Positions 1 to 10,299 of a stretch of DNA of 64,000 nucleotides are shown piece after piece. The DNA is from Gracilibacillus boraciitolerans JCM 21714 (lineage in GTDB: Bacteria > Bacillota > Bacilli > Bacillales > Amphibacillaceae), in contig NZ_BAVS01000001.1 in assembly GCF_000521485.1 (NCBI RefSeq), positions 496,001 through 560,000 on the forward strand. Reading direction: 5' to 3'. How positions within the stretch are numbered: position 1 is the first letter of the stretch; each line of letters starts with the position of its first letter. The notes below the pieces were generated by a model. That model searched no databases. It was not told the DNA's origin and saw nothing but the letters and a program-made list of their open reading frames with translations. A program made the translations under genes and the position numbers.

Positions 1-804
1 TGCCTTTCCACCAGGAGCACTGCAGGGATCCAATACATCCATTCCATCTGATAAATCCATGAGCTCTGCTACTAACATGGAACTCTCATCCTGAATCGTA
101 AACAAAGCATTTTGAAAACTGCTGTGTTTCAGAATATTTCCCTTTTCAATAACAATACCTTGGCTGGAAACGCTTGACTTAGAAACTTCTAAACCATCCA
201 TTCGCAAATTTTCAATTAATTCATCACGAGTAACACGCATTGGTTGAACTCTGACCGACATTTTTTTATGTGAGATATTCGTTTCACACATTTGTTCTGT
301 AATATCTATACCATATTGATTAATCCAACGTTCGACCAACCAATAAGGATGACTGGTTTCAATACTGATTCGTTCAACCGGATCTTTAATTGCTCGATAA
401 TCTGGAAAGCCATCTCTTTGAGCAGAACGCAAAATACCATTCACAAAATTCGCGACACCTTTATGTCCTTTTCTTTTTGCAATCTCAACGGATTCATGAA
501 TAATGGCATGATCAGGAACTTTATCCAGATATTTCATCTGATAGAAGGATAAGATCAATAACCATTGGACCCATTTGTCGATTTTTTTCTTAGTTTGAAT
601 GAATGAAGTTAGATCGTATTCAAGCGTTAATTTTCGTTGCAGTGTTCCATAGACAATCTCTGTTAATAATGCTCCATCTCTTGCATCAAGATCATGGTTT
701 TTCAGAATTTGATCAATCAATAGATGACTATATCCACCCTGATCTCCAATTCTAATTAATAAATCGAGCGCTAGTTTTCTGACGTTGTTAGTTGATTTGT
801 TCAT
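1..804 (-). CDS. rsmB: 16S rRNA (cytosine-967-C5) methyltransferase RsmB, 3' part cut by window edge
   Basis: RsmB methylates C967 of 16S rRNA using S-adenosylmethionine. The frame is open from the ATG at 802-804 to the window edge and gives 268 residues, the N-terminal NusB-like RNA-binding domain plus the start of the Rossmann methyltransferase domain. The SAM-binding motif DPCSAPGGK lies at the very edge, so the catalytic cysteines fall outside. Its ATG overlaps the TGA of fmt (ATGA), so translational coupling is likely. It is the last gene seen of a priA-fmt-rsmB group, as in B. subtilis. The identity rests on the motif, the domain order and the neighbours. Confidence 0.95.
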   Translation of the reverse strand, partial: MNKSTNNVRKLALDLLIRIGDQGGYSHLLIDQILKNHDLDARDGALLTEIVYGTLQRKLTLEYDLTSFIQTKKKIDKWVQWLLILSFYQMKYLDKVPDHAIIHESVEIAKRKGHKGVANFVNGILRSAQRDGFPDYRAIKDPVERISIETSHPYWLVERWINQYGIDITEQMCETNISHKKMSVRVQPMRVTRDELIENLRMDGLEVSKSSVSSQGIVIEKGNILKHSSFQNALFTIQDESSMLVAELMDLSDGMDVLDPCSAPGGKA

Positions 805-1741
805 TCGCCTAGTCTCTCTCCTACTTTCATTTTACTACCAATTCCTCTAAGAAAATCTGAGAATAACATTTTTTTCTTTCCGGCAGGCTGTACAACTGTC
901 AGTTTGATCAATATCTTATCACCTGTTGCTACACTTAGACCTTCTTCCTCTATCTCTACCACAGTTCCAGGTGAAGCAGAACTTTGTTTATTAGTTTTAA
1001 TCGCCTTGTAGACTTTGAACACTTTTCCTTGCCATGTTGTAAACGCCACTGGCCATGGATGTAAACCGCGAATATGATTGTACACTACCTGTTGTGACTG
1101 ACTCCAGTCGATCTTTTCCTGTTCACGTTTTATATTTGGGGGGGCAAAAGTTGCTAACTCTTCATTCTGTGCTGTTGCTCGTATTTCTCCAGAAAAAATC
1201 CCAGGAAGAGTGTCGATCAGTAAATCTGAGCCAACTACCGATAATTTATCATGTAATGTACCAACATCGTCTTTATCATCGATAACAATTTCATGTTGAC
1301 TTATTACATCTCCTGCATCCAATCTTTCCGCCATATACATAATCGATATCCCTGTTTTTTATGACCTTTTAATAGTGCATAATGAATTGGTGCTCCACCT
1401 CTTAAATGCGGCAATAAAGAAGCATGTACATTAATACAACCATAAACAGGTATATCTAACAATCCTTTTGGCAAAAGTTGTCCAAAAGCAGCCGTTACGA
1501 TTAGATCTGGATTTCTTTCTTCTATTTCCTGATAATTGTCCTTAATCTTTTCAGGCTGAAAAACTGGTATCGAGTATTTTTCTGCCGCTACCTTGACCGG
1601 AGGTGGAGAGAGAATTTTTTTTCTTCCCCGAGGACGATCAGGTTGTGTTACAACCAAATCTATATGATACCCTTCTTCTATCAACCTCTCTAATACTGGT
1701 ACGGCGAAATCTGGAGTCCCCATAAAAATAATTTTTTTCAT
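801..1741 (-). CDS. fmt: methionyl-tRNA formyltransferase, frame broken once
   Basis: Fmt formylates initiator Met-tRNA with 10-formyl-THF. The N-terminal part carries [11 protein letters not shown] and the hydrolase core with [18 protein letters not shown], which holds the Asn and His of the family. The reading frame then changes at a T6 run (1355-1360). Seven bases there would join it to [16 protein letters not shown] and the C-terminal OB-like domain. A G7 run at 1138-1144 adds a second Pro in [13 protein letters not shown], where homologues have one. RBS AGAGAGG precedes the ATG. The next gene upstream is priA, with no def between. An essential-type gene with an otherwise perfect sequence points to a sequence error rather than a pseudogene. 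Confidence 0.93.
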
Positions 1742-1754
1742 CGTAAAACCTCTC

Positions 1755-4163
1755 TTACATTAAGGAATATGGTTCAAAATCAACTTGTATCGTTAAATCA
1801 TGACGATAAATATCATCATGATAATGCTTTAGTATTCTACGCATGACTTCTCTTTGGTTCGGTTCATCCTTATATTTTACCATGCACTGATAACGATATC
1901 TATTATTTATGCGCACAATTGGCGAGGGTGTTGGTCCTAATACAGTCGCTTGAGCTGACAAATGTTTAAATAGCAGCTTACAAATCGTTTTTGTCACCTC
2001 TTGAGCTTTTAATTGATTAGGATGGGAGACATTTATTAATGTCAAAAAATAATAAGGTGGATAATGAAATCCTTTGCGAGTTTCCATTTCCTGTTGGAAA
2101 AATTGTTGATATTGATACTGACTTGCTAGCTGAATACTATAATGTTCCGGTGTGTAAGTTTGAATGATTACTTCTCCAGGCAATTTATGTCTTCCTGCTC
2201 GTCCACTTACTTGTGTTAATAATTGAAACGTTTTTTCTGATGAACGAAAGTCAGGTAAATGTAACATGGTATCCACCGCTAATACACCAACAAGTGTCAC
2301 TCTTTCAAAATCTAACCCCTTCGCTATCATCTGCGTTCCTAATAATATATTTGCCTCACCATTTCCAAACTTGTCTAAAAGACTTTTGTGAGAACCTTTT
2401 CTTCTTGTTGTATCAACGTCCATTCGAATAACCTTTGCTTCAGGAATATGCTCTCGTAATGCTTCTTCTACTTTCTGTGTTCCTGTTCCAAAATAGCGAA
2501 TCGTCTTGCTTTTACACACTTGACATTCTTTTACCATTGGGATTTGATAATCGCAATAATGGCATTTGAGTTGATGTGAACTCTTATGATAGGTTAGCGC
2601 AATATCACATGCTGGACATTTCATTACATCCCCACATTCCCGACACATAACGAAAGTTGAATGACCGCGACGATTTAAAAATAACACTACTTGTTCTTTT
2701 CTTTCTATACGTGATTTAATAGCATCTAATAAATTTCGAGAGAACATCGTACGGTTCCCAGCATATAGCTCATCCCGCATATCGATAATTTCAACTGGCG
2801 GCATTTCACCTTCATTCATTCGATCGGGCATCTCTAATAATCGATATACACCCTTTTTTGCTCGTGCATAAGACTCTAACATCGGTGTTGCACTTCCAAG
2901 CACAATTGGACAGTTGTGATAACTACCTCGTTTCTTTGCAACTTCCCTCGCATGATATCGTGGCTGCTCATCTTGTTTATAACTTGTCTCATGTTCCTCA
3001 TCGATAATGATGATCCCAATATTCTCAAATGGTGCAAAAATTGCAGAGCGTGCTCCAACTACAACCTTTACTTCCTTTTTATGAATTTTCGTCCATTCAT
3101 CAAATTTCTCACCAGGTGATAAAGCACTATGTAACACCGCAACCTCTGAACCAAATCTGCCTTTAAATCGTTGGACCATTTGAGGTGTAAGAGCAATTTC
3201 AGGAACTAATACAATCGCTTCCTCACCTTTAACTAATACACGTTCAATTGCCTGTAAATATACCTCTGTTTTCCCGCTTCCAGTTACCCCGTGGAGTAGA
3301 AAAACCTCATCCTTTTTTGAATCAATTGCATCCCAAATTGGTTTTATAGCAGCCTGTTGCTGGCTATTTAAGGGTAAGGAAGTGGTTCGTTCAAATTCAG
3401 TATTCTGAAAGGGATCTCGATAAACCTTTTTATCTATTTTTTTTAATAGTTTTTTATCGACCAATTGATTAATGGTAGATGAAGTAGTTTGTAGCTTTGT
3501 TAGTAAAAGTTGCTGTTCTACTGGTTCAGGTTGTTGAATAAACCATTCCATAATTTTTTTCTGTTTTTTTGCCCGATTAGACATATCTTCTATTGCTTCT
3601 TCCAACAAGTATTGCTCTTTATTTGGACCAATAAACACTTTAGTTTTTTTTGTTTCCTTTGATTTAACAATATAATTAATTTGAACATGACCATTCTTTA
3701 TTTCCTCTAATAATAATGCATAATTCCCATTTCTTTCGATAAATTCCTCAAAATCCATTATTGTCCTTCCGGCAAACAGTTGCTGTAATCCTTCCGGTAA
3801 CTCTACATCTGTTAAAGCTTCAATTTCCTTTTTGTATTTCGCTTTTAATATTTGCGGTAACATCGCCTGAAAATTTTGAATATAGAAACTAACCGTCTGC
3901 TCACTCATCCATTTACCAAGTTGCAGCAATTCATCGGTTAAAACTGGAGTTAAGTCCATTACCTCATCAAGTGGCTTCAGTTTATCAAATTCTGAATGAT
4001 CGCTCACTTCTACTACAAATCCCATTACTTTTCGTGGACCAAAAGGCACAGAAACTCTCATTCCTTTTATCACGATATTTTCTAATGGTTCAGGTATTAA
4101 GTAATCAAATGTATGATTTGTTTGGCTAGTCGGAACATCGACTATCACTTTTGCTACCTGCAT
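1755..4163 (-). CDS. priA: primosomal protein N' (replication restart helicase PriA)
   Basis: PriA reloads the replisome at stalled forks as a 3'-5' superfamily 2 helicase. The 802-residue frame is intact and of normal length. It has an N-terminal 3'-OH DNA-binding domain (about 1-105), Walker A GVTGSGKT at 292-299, the DEEH Walker B, and a zinc-binding cluster of eight Cys in four pairs beginning [13 protein letters not shown], followed by the C-terminal helicase lobe with GTGTQKVEE. It starts one base downstream of the coaBC stop. Three G4/C4 tracts here (2316, 2630, 3287) are not expanded, unlike in its neighbours. Confidence 0.97.
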   Translation of the reverse strand: MQVAKVIVDVPTSQTNHTFDYLIPEPLENIVIKGMRVSVPFGPRKVMGFVVEVSDHSEFDKLKPLDEVMDLTPVLTDELLQLGKWMSEQTVSFYIQNFQAMLPQILKAKYKKEIEALTDVELPEGLQQLFAGRTIMDFEEFIERNGNYALLLEEIKNGHVQINYIVKSKETKKTKVFIGPNKEQYLLEEAIEDMSNRAKKQKKIMEWFIQQPEPVEQQLLLTKLQTTSSTINQLVDKKLLKKIDKKVYRDPFQNTEFERTTSLPLNSQQQAAIKPIWDAIDSKKDEVFLLHGVTGSGKTEVYLQAIERVLVKGEEAIVLVPEIALTPQMVQRFKGRFGSEVAVLHSALSPGEKFDEWTKIHKKEVKVVVGARSAIFAPFENIGIIIIDEEHETSYKQDEQPRYHAREVAKKRGSYHNCPIVLGSATPMLESYARAKKGVYRLLEMPDRMNEGEMPPVEIIDMRDELYAGNRTMFSRNLLDAIKSRIERKEQVVLFLNRRGHSTFVMCRECGDVMKCPACDIALTYHKSSHQLKCHYCDYQIPMVKECQVCKSKTIRYFGTGTQKVEEALREHIPEAKVIRMDVDTTRRKGSHKSLLDKFGNGEANILLGTQMIAKGLDFERVTLVGVLAVDTMLHLPDFRSSEKTFQLLTQVSGRAGRHKLPGEVIIQTYTPEHYSIQLASQYQYQQFFQQEMETRKGFHYPPYYFLTLINVSHPNQLKAQEVTKTICKLLFKHLSAQATVLGPTPSPIVRINNRYRYQCMVKYKDEPNQREVMRRILKHYHDDIYRHDLTIQVDFEPYSLM

Positions 4164-4164
4164 A

Positions 4165-5370
4165 CTAACCCTTCCCTATCTCTTCATCAATTAACTTTAT
4201 TAGTTGATCCGCTATATCTTTTTTACTAGCCTGTGGAATAGCGTGTTCACTACCACTTTTTGTCATAAAAATTACTTCATTATGATCAGCATCAAAACCG
4301 ATGTCATTTCTACTCACATCATTTAATACAATCGCATCGAGATTTTTCGAATCTAATTTTTTCTTGCCATATTGTTTTATATTTTCTGTTTCTGCTGCAA
4401 AACCTACTAAAAACTGTCTGTTTTTATTTTGACCTAGAGAACCTAGAATATCAACGGTTCTTTCCATGTCTACCGAAAAAGGTCCTGTCTTTTTCTTTAT
4501 TTTCTGATCCATTATTTTTACTGGTCGATAGTCAGCAACTGCAGCTGTTTTTATCACAATATCCACCTGATGAAATAACTGCATTACTTGTTCATACATT
4601 TCCTGCGCATTCGTTATACGATAGAATGAAGATTTTGAGGAATTGCTAAATTTGTTGGACCAGAGATTAAATAAACCTCTGCCCCCCCATATTCCATAGC
4701 GGATTGGGCAAGGGCATATCCCATTTTCCCTGATGAATAATTAGTGAAATAACGAACAGGATCAAGCGCTTCTCTAGTTGGCCCAGCGTAATAAGGACCT
4801 TTTTATTTTTCCACTTGATTGTTCGGTTGGTTTCCATATCTATGAGTTCTACCATTTTCTCTGGTTCTTCTAATCTACCTCTCCCAATATAACCACATGC
4901 AAGGTAACCATCCCCCCCAGGTTCGATAAAGCGATATCCCCCCCAGCTTTCTAGTTTTTTCATATTTTCGATAACAGCAGGGTGCTGATACATATGCACA
5001 TTCATTGCTGGTGCGATATAAATTGGTACTTGAGTAGCCAAAAGTGTGGTTGTTAACATATCAGTTGCAATGCCGTTTGCAATTTTGCCGATAAGATTAG
5101 CGGTAGCAGGAGCCACTATAAAAAATCAGCCCAGTCGGCTAAATCGATATGTGCAATAACATTAGGATCTTTTTCATCAAAAGTGTCTGTGTAGACTGGG
5201 TTTCTTGAAATTGCCTGAAAGGTAAGAGGTGTGACAAATTCTGTCGCATTCTCCGTCATTATTACGCGCACATCTGCGCCTGCCTGGGCTAATTTACTTG
5301 TCAAGGCAATTGCTTTATAAGCAGCAATTCCACCGGAAACGCCCAGCACTATTTTTTTCCCTTTTAACAC
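4165..5370 (-). CDS. coaBC: bifunctional phosphopantothenoylcysteine decarboxylase / phosphopantothenate-cysteine ligase, frame broken three times
   Basis: CoaBC makes 4'-phosphopantetheine for coenzyme A: the CoaB half adds Cys and the CoaC half decarboxylates. The CoaC half shows [28 protein letters not shown] and the [10 protein letters not shown] loop with its Cys. The CoaB half shows a GPT motif after VLIT and ends AVADYRPV...KIKKKTG...LVGFAAET. Single-base losses are needed at 5120-5125 (A6 for A7), near 4786 and near 4620 to join the pieces. Three C7 tracts (4682, 4912, 4938) each add a Gly. The start is taken as GTG at 5368-5370, with AAAGGTGG upstream and product [11 protein letters not shown]. 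Three slips in 1.2 kb of an essential gene argue for sequence error. Confidence 0.92.
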
Positions 5371-5399
5371 ATAGATGACCACCTTTCCATATATAGAAG

Positions 5400-5433
5400 A
5401 AACCCCCCCCGCAAGCAAAGCAATGCGAGGGAG
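5400..5433 (-). terminator. hairpin between rpoZ and coaBC containing a C8/G8 run
   Basis: Read on the minus strand, CCCTCGCA pairs with TGCGGGGG (one G-U pair) around a 10-base loop. After the stem come three further G and then TTTCTTC. The stem needs five G, but eight are present (5403-5410), so three extra G separate the stem from the U-rich tail. Terminator or attenuator between rpoZ and coaBC is inferred from structure only. Confidence 0.5.
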
Positions 5434-5458
5434 TACTCTTCGAAACAAAATTTTCAGC

Positions 5459-5674
5459 CTATTCTTTCGGCATTACATAATCTGGATCAATAATTAATTT
5501 TTCTTCCAGTATTTCTTCTAATGCTAAACCAACAAATGTTGCTGCTTTTGGATTTTCCACATTATGGATTTTTGTATCTTGAATTTGTCTTGCTCTTTTA
5601 GCTGCTAACGTTACTAGCGTGTATTTCGAAACAATTTTTGTTTGTAACTTATCAATGGATGGTTCTAAAATCAT
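5459..5674 (-). CDS. rpoZ: RNA polymerase omega subunit
   Basis: Omega stabilises the beta-prime subunit of RNA polymerase. The 71-residue product has the family signature of a Ser/Lys-rich N-terminus ([10 protein letters not shown]), [16 protein letters not shown] and the C-terminal [10 protein letters not shown] helix. Its ATG overlaps the TGA of gmk by four bases. The order gmk-rpoZ-coaBC-priA is standard for Bacillaceae. No G-tract or frame problem is seen. Confidence 0.95.
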   Translation of the reverse strand: MILEPSIDKLQTKIVSKYTLVTLAAKRARQIQDTKIHNVENPKAATFVGLALEEILEEKLIIDPDYVMPKE

Positions 5675-6294
5675 TTGTCATCTACCTCCAATAGTGCTTT
5701 GTATTGTTTTGCTACTCGAGATCTTTTGCAATGCTCACTTTGTACAATGGATTGGACTTTTCTAACGGCATCTTCTATATTATCATTTACAACCACATAA
5801 TCATATTTATCCATCATTTCAATTTCATTTCGTGCTTCTTTTAAACGATTGATAATTAAATCTTCTGTTTCTGTACCACGTTCCACAATTCGATTTTTAA
5901 GTTCTTCTAAACTCGGTGGGATTAAAAAGATAAATACCCCTTGCGGAAAATTTTCTTTAACTTGCAAGGCACCTTGTACTTCAATCTCCAGAAATACATC
6001 ATGCCCTTTTTCAATCATTTCATCGACATATTGTCTAGGTGTACCATAATAATTTCCTACATATTTGGCATACTCCAACATCTTCTTTTCATGTATCATT
6101 TGCTCAAACTGTTCATGACTTCGGTAAAAATAGTCTACTCCTTCTTGTTCCCCCCCTTCGCGTTTTGTTCGGGTTGTCATAGAAATAGAATACTTTAAAT
6201 TAGTATCTTGTTCAAATAAGGCTTTACGTACTGTTCCTTTGCCCACTCCAGAAGGTCCAGACAATATAAACAGTATACCTTTCTCATCTATCAA
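5671..6294 (-). CDS. gmk: guanylate kinase
   Basis: Gmk phosphorylates GMP to GDP with ATP. The P-loop [10 protein letters not shown] is near residues 13-22 and the GMP-binding part includes [10 protein letters not shown]...VDYFY. A C7 tract (6150-6156) makes [13 protein letters not shown], where the family normally has a single Gly, so the loop looks one residue longer than usual. The start is TTG at 6292-6294 with GGAGGAG seven bases upstream. The product is about 207 residues. It sits between remA and rpoZ, the B. subtilis arrangement. Confidence 0.95.
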   Translation of the reverse strand: MIDEKGILFILSGPSGVGKGTVRKALFEQDTNLKYSISMTTRTKREGGEQEGVDYFYRSHEQFEQMIHEKKMLEYAKYVGNYYGTPRQYVDEMIEKGHDVFLEIEVQGALQVKENFPQGVFIFLIPPSLEELKNRIVERGTETEDLIINRLKEARNEIEMMDKYDYVVVNDNIEDAVRKVQSIVQSEHCKRSRVAKQYKALLEVDDK

Positions 6295-6308
6295 TATAAC
6301 TCCTCCTA

Positions 6309-6569
6309 CTATTCTTCACTTATTTCATCATGGCTAATCACTCGTTGACCAACTGTTTCTGGCTGTACAGCAGATAATACAACATGATCACTATCCGTTA
6401 CGATGACTGCTCTAGTCCGTCTTCCATATGTAGCATCTACTAACTTATTATTATCTCTTGCAACGGTAATAATTCGTTTTATTGGTGCGGATTCTGGTGA
6501 TACAATCGAAATGATTCGATTTGCAGACACCACATTCCCAAAACCAATATTAATTAATTTTAAACTCAT
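6309..6569 (-). CDS. remA: extracellular matrix regulatory protein RemA
   Basis: RemA is a small DNA-binding regulator that activates biofilm matrix and osmoprotectant genes in B. subtilis. The product [12 protein letters not shown]... is 86 residues and has the family core [17 protein letters not shown] and [13 protein letters not shown] start at the internal ATG (6567-6569), because it has the Shine-Dalgarno and matches the family start. The Shine-Dalgarno is a G7 run at 6577-6583, probably AGGGGAACG extended by three G. It lies between yloC and gmk as in B. subtilis. Confidence 0.93.
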   Translation of the reverse strand: MSLKLINIGFGNVVSANRIISIVSPESAPIKRIITVARDNNKLVDATYGRRTRAVIVTDSDHVVLSAVQPETVGQRVISHDEISEE

Positions 6570-6616
6570 TCGCGTTCCCCCCCTAAAAAATTTAACAAAC
6601 AACTATTTAGTAATAA

Positions 6617-7495
6617 TTATTCTATATTTTGTATTTGTTCTTTCATTTTTTCTGCTTCACTTTTAAGATATACAATTTGTTCACTTATCCAAGGATCATT
6701 TGATTTGGAACCAATCGTATTCAATTCACGGTTCATTTCCTGTACAATGAAATCTAACTTTCTACCAACAGGCTGATTTTCTTCAATAATATATTGGAAT
6801 TGTTTTAGATGACTATGTAATCTTGTTAATTCTTCAGAGATATCGCCTTTTTCTGCAAGTATCGCAATTTCCTGATATAATCTTGATTCATCGTAGACAG
6901 AAGTATTTTCGAGATATTTGTTTATACGCTCAAGTATTCGCTCCTGATACTCTATTATAACAATCTTTCGTCTTTCACCCAACTGTTTTATTTTATATTG
7001 TATTTTTTCAGACCGCTCGAGTAAATCCTTTTTCAATGCTGTTCCTTCATTCAATCGCATTTGAACCGTTTTATCTACTGCTTTTGCCAGAGTCAATTTA
7101 ATGGATTCTTCTGATTCGGAATCAGCCTCTTCTACTTCCTGTATCGTAAATATATCCGGAAATTGTCCAAGCATCTCAATCGAAATGTCGCCTGATAATT
7201 GATAAGTTGATTGTAATTGTCGTAATTGATCGATGTATTGTCTTGCTAAGTCCCAGTCTGTATGTAATTGTTTTTCATTAGCTTTCTTACCTGTGACATG
7301 AATCGAAACAGCAATTTTACCACGTTTCATTTTCTCTTGAATAATCATTTTTAATTGATCTTCTATATGTAATAAAGATTTAGGTATATAAAACGAGATA
7401 TCCAAGTATCGATGGTTAATTGTTTTAATTTCAACAGAGACTTCAATATCTTCTTTATGTAATTCTTCTCTACCATAACCTGTCATGCTAAGCAT
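6617..7495 (-). CDS. yloC: YicC/YloC family endoribonuclease
   Basis: This 292-residue protein belongs to the YicC/YloC family, conserved proteins next to gmk; the E. coli member YicC has endoribonuclease activity. The N-terminal signature MLSMTGYGREE is intact, as are NHRYLDISF and the C-terminal EMNRELNTIGSKSNDPWIS (DUF1732 region). It is the first gene of the minus-strand group yloC-remA-gmk-rpoZ-coaBC-priA-fmt-rsmB and is divergent from rqcH. Function in Bacillus is inferred from family. Confidence 0.9.
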   Translation of the reverse strand: MLSMTGYGREELHKEDIEVSVEIKTINHRYLDISFYIPKSLLHIEDQLKMIIQEKMKRGKIAVSIHVTGKKANEKQLHTDWDLARQYIDQLRQLQSTYQLSGDISIEMLGQFPDIFTIQEVEEADSESEESIKLTLAKAVDKTVQMRLNEGTALKKDLLERSEKIQYKIKQLGERRKIVIIEYQERILERINKYLENTSVYDESRLYQEIAILAEKGDISEELTRLHSHLKQFQYIIEENQPVGRKLDFIVQEMNRELNTIGSKSNDPWISEQIVYLKSEAEKMKEQIQNIE

Positions 7496-7599
7496 TTCAT
7501 TACCACACCCATCAACTTTCGTATATTCAACACATTCTTACAATATCATATCAAAAAATACGATAACAAGACAAATTAAAGCATAGATTATTTTTTTAG

Positions 7600-7618
7600 A
7601 TTCAAGTCATGTTATAAT
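7600..7618 (+). promoter_or_regulatory. extended -10 promoter of rqcH
   Basis: TGTTATAAT (TATAAT at 7613-7618 with TG one base ahead) lies about 20 bases upstream of the rqcH ATG. No good -35 box is seen at 17 bp spacing, as is usual for extended -10 promoters. The 143-bp divergent region with yloC has no other clear signal. Confidence 0.55.
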
Positions 7619-7638
7619 GTACGAACGAGGTGATAAAA

Positions 7639-9351
7639 ATGGTTTTTGACGGAATTGTAACACGCGCTGTAACACATGAACTCAATCAAGGATTATCATC
7701 AGGGCGTGTTTTAAAAATATACCAGCCCACTGAAACAGAGTTACTTTTTACGATTCGAACATTTCGTGAGAATAAACAATTATTAATAAGTGCTCATTCC
7801 AGTTATGCACGCATTCACTTTACGAAGGATATATATGATAATCCGACTGAACCTTCAATGTATTGTATGATGCTAAGAAAATATTTAAACGGTAGTTTTA
7901 TCAAATCTGTTAATCAATTGGAAAATGAAAGAATCATTCACATTCATTTTCAAACAAAAAATGAACTCGGTGATGAGAGTAAAAAGACGTTAATAGTTGA
8001 ATTGATGGGAAAACATAGTAATATCATCTTATTAGATGATGACCGGGGAATTATTCTGGACAGTATTAAGCATGTATCAAGTGCGCAAAACCGATATCGT
8101 TCGATTTTACCTGGCAACAGTTATATCCAACCACCAAGTCAGGGAAAATTAAATCCGTTTGCAATAGATGGTGAGAAGTTTTTAACAAAGATAGACTTCA
8201 ATGCTGGCAGAATTGACCAGCAAATTGTAAATACTTTAATGGGTGTTTCATTAGTATTAGCAAAAGAGATCGTCACAAGAGCTGGTATAGGGCAAACAAC
8301 TGGATATAAGGATGCATTTGAAGAAATTCAAACAATGGTGAACAACCATGATTATCAACCATCCATCTATCATGCAAGCAAAGAAAGCTTTTATGTCTTA
8401 ACTCTCGTATCTAATCATGGTGAAAGGGCAGAATATTCCACTGTTGGTGAAATGCTTGATGCCTTTTATTCTGGAAAAGCAGAACGTGATAGAGTGAAGC
8501 AAAGAGCTGGAGATCTACTTCGCTTTTTAACCATTGAGCAAAAGAAAAATAAGCGAAAGGTAATGAAACTCGATCAAACGCTTGAAGATGCCAAGCATGC
8601 GGACAGCTATCAAAAATATGGTGAGTTGCTAACGGCACATATGCATTTGGTCAAACAAGGTGACAAGGAAGTGGAAGTCATTGATTACTATGATCCGAAC
8701 CAGTCAAAAATTATCATCAAACTTAACGAAAACAGATCACCCAGTGATAACGCGCAACTTCTTTTTAAAAAATACCATAAATTAAAAAAATCAAAGCAGA
8801 TGGTTGAAGAAGAAAAGCGAAAAACCTTTGAGGAAATAAATTATTTAGATGAAATCATCGAACAGATTAATTTGGCCAGGGAACAGGATATTGAAGAAAT
8901 ACGGGAAGAGTTACAAGAACAAGGCTATTTAAAGAAAAAGATAAAAAAAGGTAAAAAGAAAAACAAACCAACGAAACCAGTACCAGAAAGGTATTACAGT
9001 ACAGATGGAACAGAAATTTTAGTAGGTAAAAATAATAAACAGAATGAATATCTAACTAATCGTGTAGCACGTAAGGATGAGATTTGGTTGCATACGAAGG
9101 ATATTCCTGGTTCACATGTCGTGATTCGTTCCATAGAGCCAAGTGAGGACACATTACTTGAGGCTGCCCAATTAGCTGCTAATTTTAGTAAATCAAAAAA
9201 TTCATCCTCTGTTCCGGTGGATTACACATTAATCCGTCATGTAAAAAAGCCGAATGGAGCTAAACCCGGTTTCGTAACATATGATAATCAAAAAACACTG
9301 TTTGTCACACCAGACACTACCTATATTGCAAAATTAAAGGAAAAGAAATAA
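7639..9351 (+). CDS. rqcH: ribosome-associated quality control protein RqcH (NFACT family)
   Basis: RqcH binds stalled 50S subunits and directs C-terminal alanine tailing of nascent chains. The product is 570 residues with the NFACT-N domain, a long central charged coiled coil (about 280-430, many Lys/Glu), a Lys-rich linker, and the C-terminal NFACT-R domain (VGKNNKQNEYLTNRVA, DEIWLHTKDIPGSHVVI). I use the ATG at 7639 rather than GTG at 7630, because GAGGTGAT is correctly spaced only for the ATG. It is transcribed opposite to its neighbours. No G-tracts of six or more occur. Confidence 0.95.
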   Translation: MVFDGIVTRAVTHELNQGLSSGRVLKIYQPTETELLFTIRTFRENKQLLISAHSSYARIHFTKDIYDNPTEPSMYCMMLRKYLNGSFIKSVNQLENERIIHIHFQTKNELGDESKKTLIVELMGKHSNIILLDDDRGIILDSIKHVSSAQNRYRSILPGNSYIQPPSQGKLNPFAIDGEKFLTKIDFNAGRIDQQIVNTLMGVSLVLAKEIVTRAGIGQTTGYKDAFEEIQTMVNNHDYQPSIYHASKESFYVLTLVSNHGERAEYSTVGEMLDAFYSGKAERDRVKQRAGDLLRFLTIEQKKNKRKVMKLDQTLEDAKHADSYQKYGELLTAHMHLVKQGDKEVEVIDYYDPNQSKIIIKLNENRSPSDNAQLLFKKYHKLKKSKQMVEEEKRKTFEEINYLDEIIEQINLAREQDIEEIREELQEQGYLKKKIKKGKKKNKPTKPVPERYYSTDGTEILVGKNNKQNEYLTNRVARKDEIWLHTKDIPGSHVVIRSIEPSEDTLLEAAQLAANFSKSKNSSSVPVDYTLIRHVKKPNGAKPGFVTYDNQKTLFVTPDTTYIAKLKEKK

Positions 9352-9407
9352 ACATTATAAAATACAGAACAACCTGCGAACTATTAACAATCTTGAAAGT
9401 ATGATGA

Positions 9408-9509
9408 ATGCTAAGCAAAAGCTCCGTCCATTTACTTCGCTTTCCACGGGAGTCTTCGTAAATGGACTACGCTTCCAGAGTGTTCTACAAGTGTAGCGAC
9501 AGTTAGCAT
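9408..9509. repeat. 102-bp element with terminal inverted repeats, possible MITE/REP relic
   Basis: The 321-bp gap between the convergent rqcH and pyrE genes has no ORF. It contains an element bounded by ATGCTAA (9408-9414) and TTAGCAT (9503-9509), a perfect 7-bp inverted repeat. Inside, GTCCATTTAC and GTAAATGGAC form a second inverted pair around a GC-richer loop. A diverged copy of the inner part (GGAAAG..AAGT..GGAGC) is seen at about 50066-50100. The rest of the gap (9510-9670) shows only a weak GGAAAT/ATTTCC hairpin at the pyrE stop. Confidence 0.5.
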
Positions 9510-9672
9510 ATTGGTATCACTACATATTTCCTCTTATTCAAAAAGAAATTTATACCAAACGCAGGAAAAAGGCGATACTCCGCAAATGTCAGTGCAAGCT
9601 GAAGATCCACTACCGGTGTTTCTTGTCTGTTTTTAGCGAATTAGGTGTTTTGTTGCGGTTGCCCGGGAAATA

Positions 9673-10299
9673 TTAGCTATTTCCTAATTCATCTCTCCAC
9701 TGTAATAAATCAGTCTTTTCTGCTTCGGTAATTTCATTGTTCTCTACCAAGGCATCAGCAAGAATATCAAAATTTGTAATAGTGGAAAAAGTAACGTTTA
9801 CCTCCTTAAATTTCTTATCAGCTTTTGCTAATCCATAAGTAAAAATGGCTAATACCTGTAACACTTCCGCACCAGCATCTTGCAAAACAATTGCACTTTC
9901 TATTGATGATCCACCAGTCGATATAAGGTCCTCAATCACGATGACTTTATCTCCCTTTTCTACCTTACCTTCAATCTGATTTTGTTTTCCATGTCCTTTT
10001 GGCGTTGCACGAACATACACCATAGGCAAATCTAAATAATCTGCCAACCATGCCGCATGGGGGGGAATACCGGCAGTGGCACAACCGGCGATAACGTCTG
10101 GTTTTTCTTCTAATTGTTCAATCATTTCAGCAAATTGCCTGACAATCTGCTTCCTCACTTTTGGATAGGACATCGTTAACCGATTATCACAATAGATCGG
10201 TGAATGAATACCTGATGTCCAAACAAAGGAACGGTCCGGTCTAATTTGAATCGCATCTATTTTATATAGAGCATTAGCTATCTCTTTTGATTTAAGCAT
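9673..10299 (-). CDS. pyrE: orotate phosphoribosyltransferase
   Basis: PyrE converts orotate and PRPP to OMP, the fifth step of UMP synthesis. The PRPP-binding motif VIVIEDLISTGGSSIES is present and the length (208 aa) is normal. The G7 run at 10059-10065 gives AGIPPHAAWLAD, where homologues have AGIPHAA; one Pro looks extra. I start at ATG 10297-10299 ([11 protein letters not shown]), which overlaps the end of pyrF by eight bases. It is the last gene of the pyr operon. No strong terminator is seen downstream. Confidence 0.95.
   Translation of the reverse strand: MLKSKEIANALYKIDAIQIRPDRSFVWTSGIHSPIYCDNRLTMSYPKVRKQIVRQFAEMIEQLEEKPDVIAGCATAGIPPHAAWLADYLDLPMVYVRATPKGHGKQNQIEGKVEKGDKVIVIEDLISTGGSSIESAIVLQDAGAEVLQVLAIFTYGLAKADKKFKEVNVTFSTITNFDILADALVENNEITEAEKTDLLQWRDELGNS

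Noticed and set aside
292-552. Small plus-strand ORF inside rsmB, and similar short plus-strand ORFs inside ftsZ, ileS and carB
   Set aside because: They lie antisense to well-supported genes and have no ribosome site or recognisable sequence.
9510-9672. A small RNA gene or CRISPR remnant between rqcH and pyrE
   Set aside because: No regular repeats, no promoter-terminator pair and no tRNA or rRNA signature were found.
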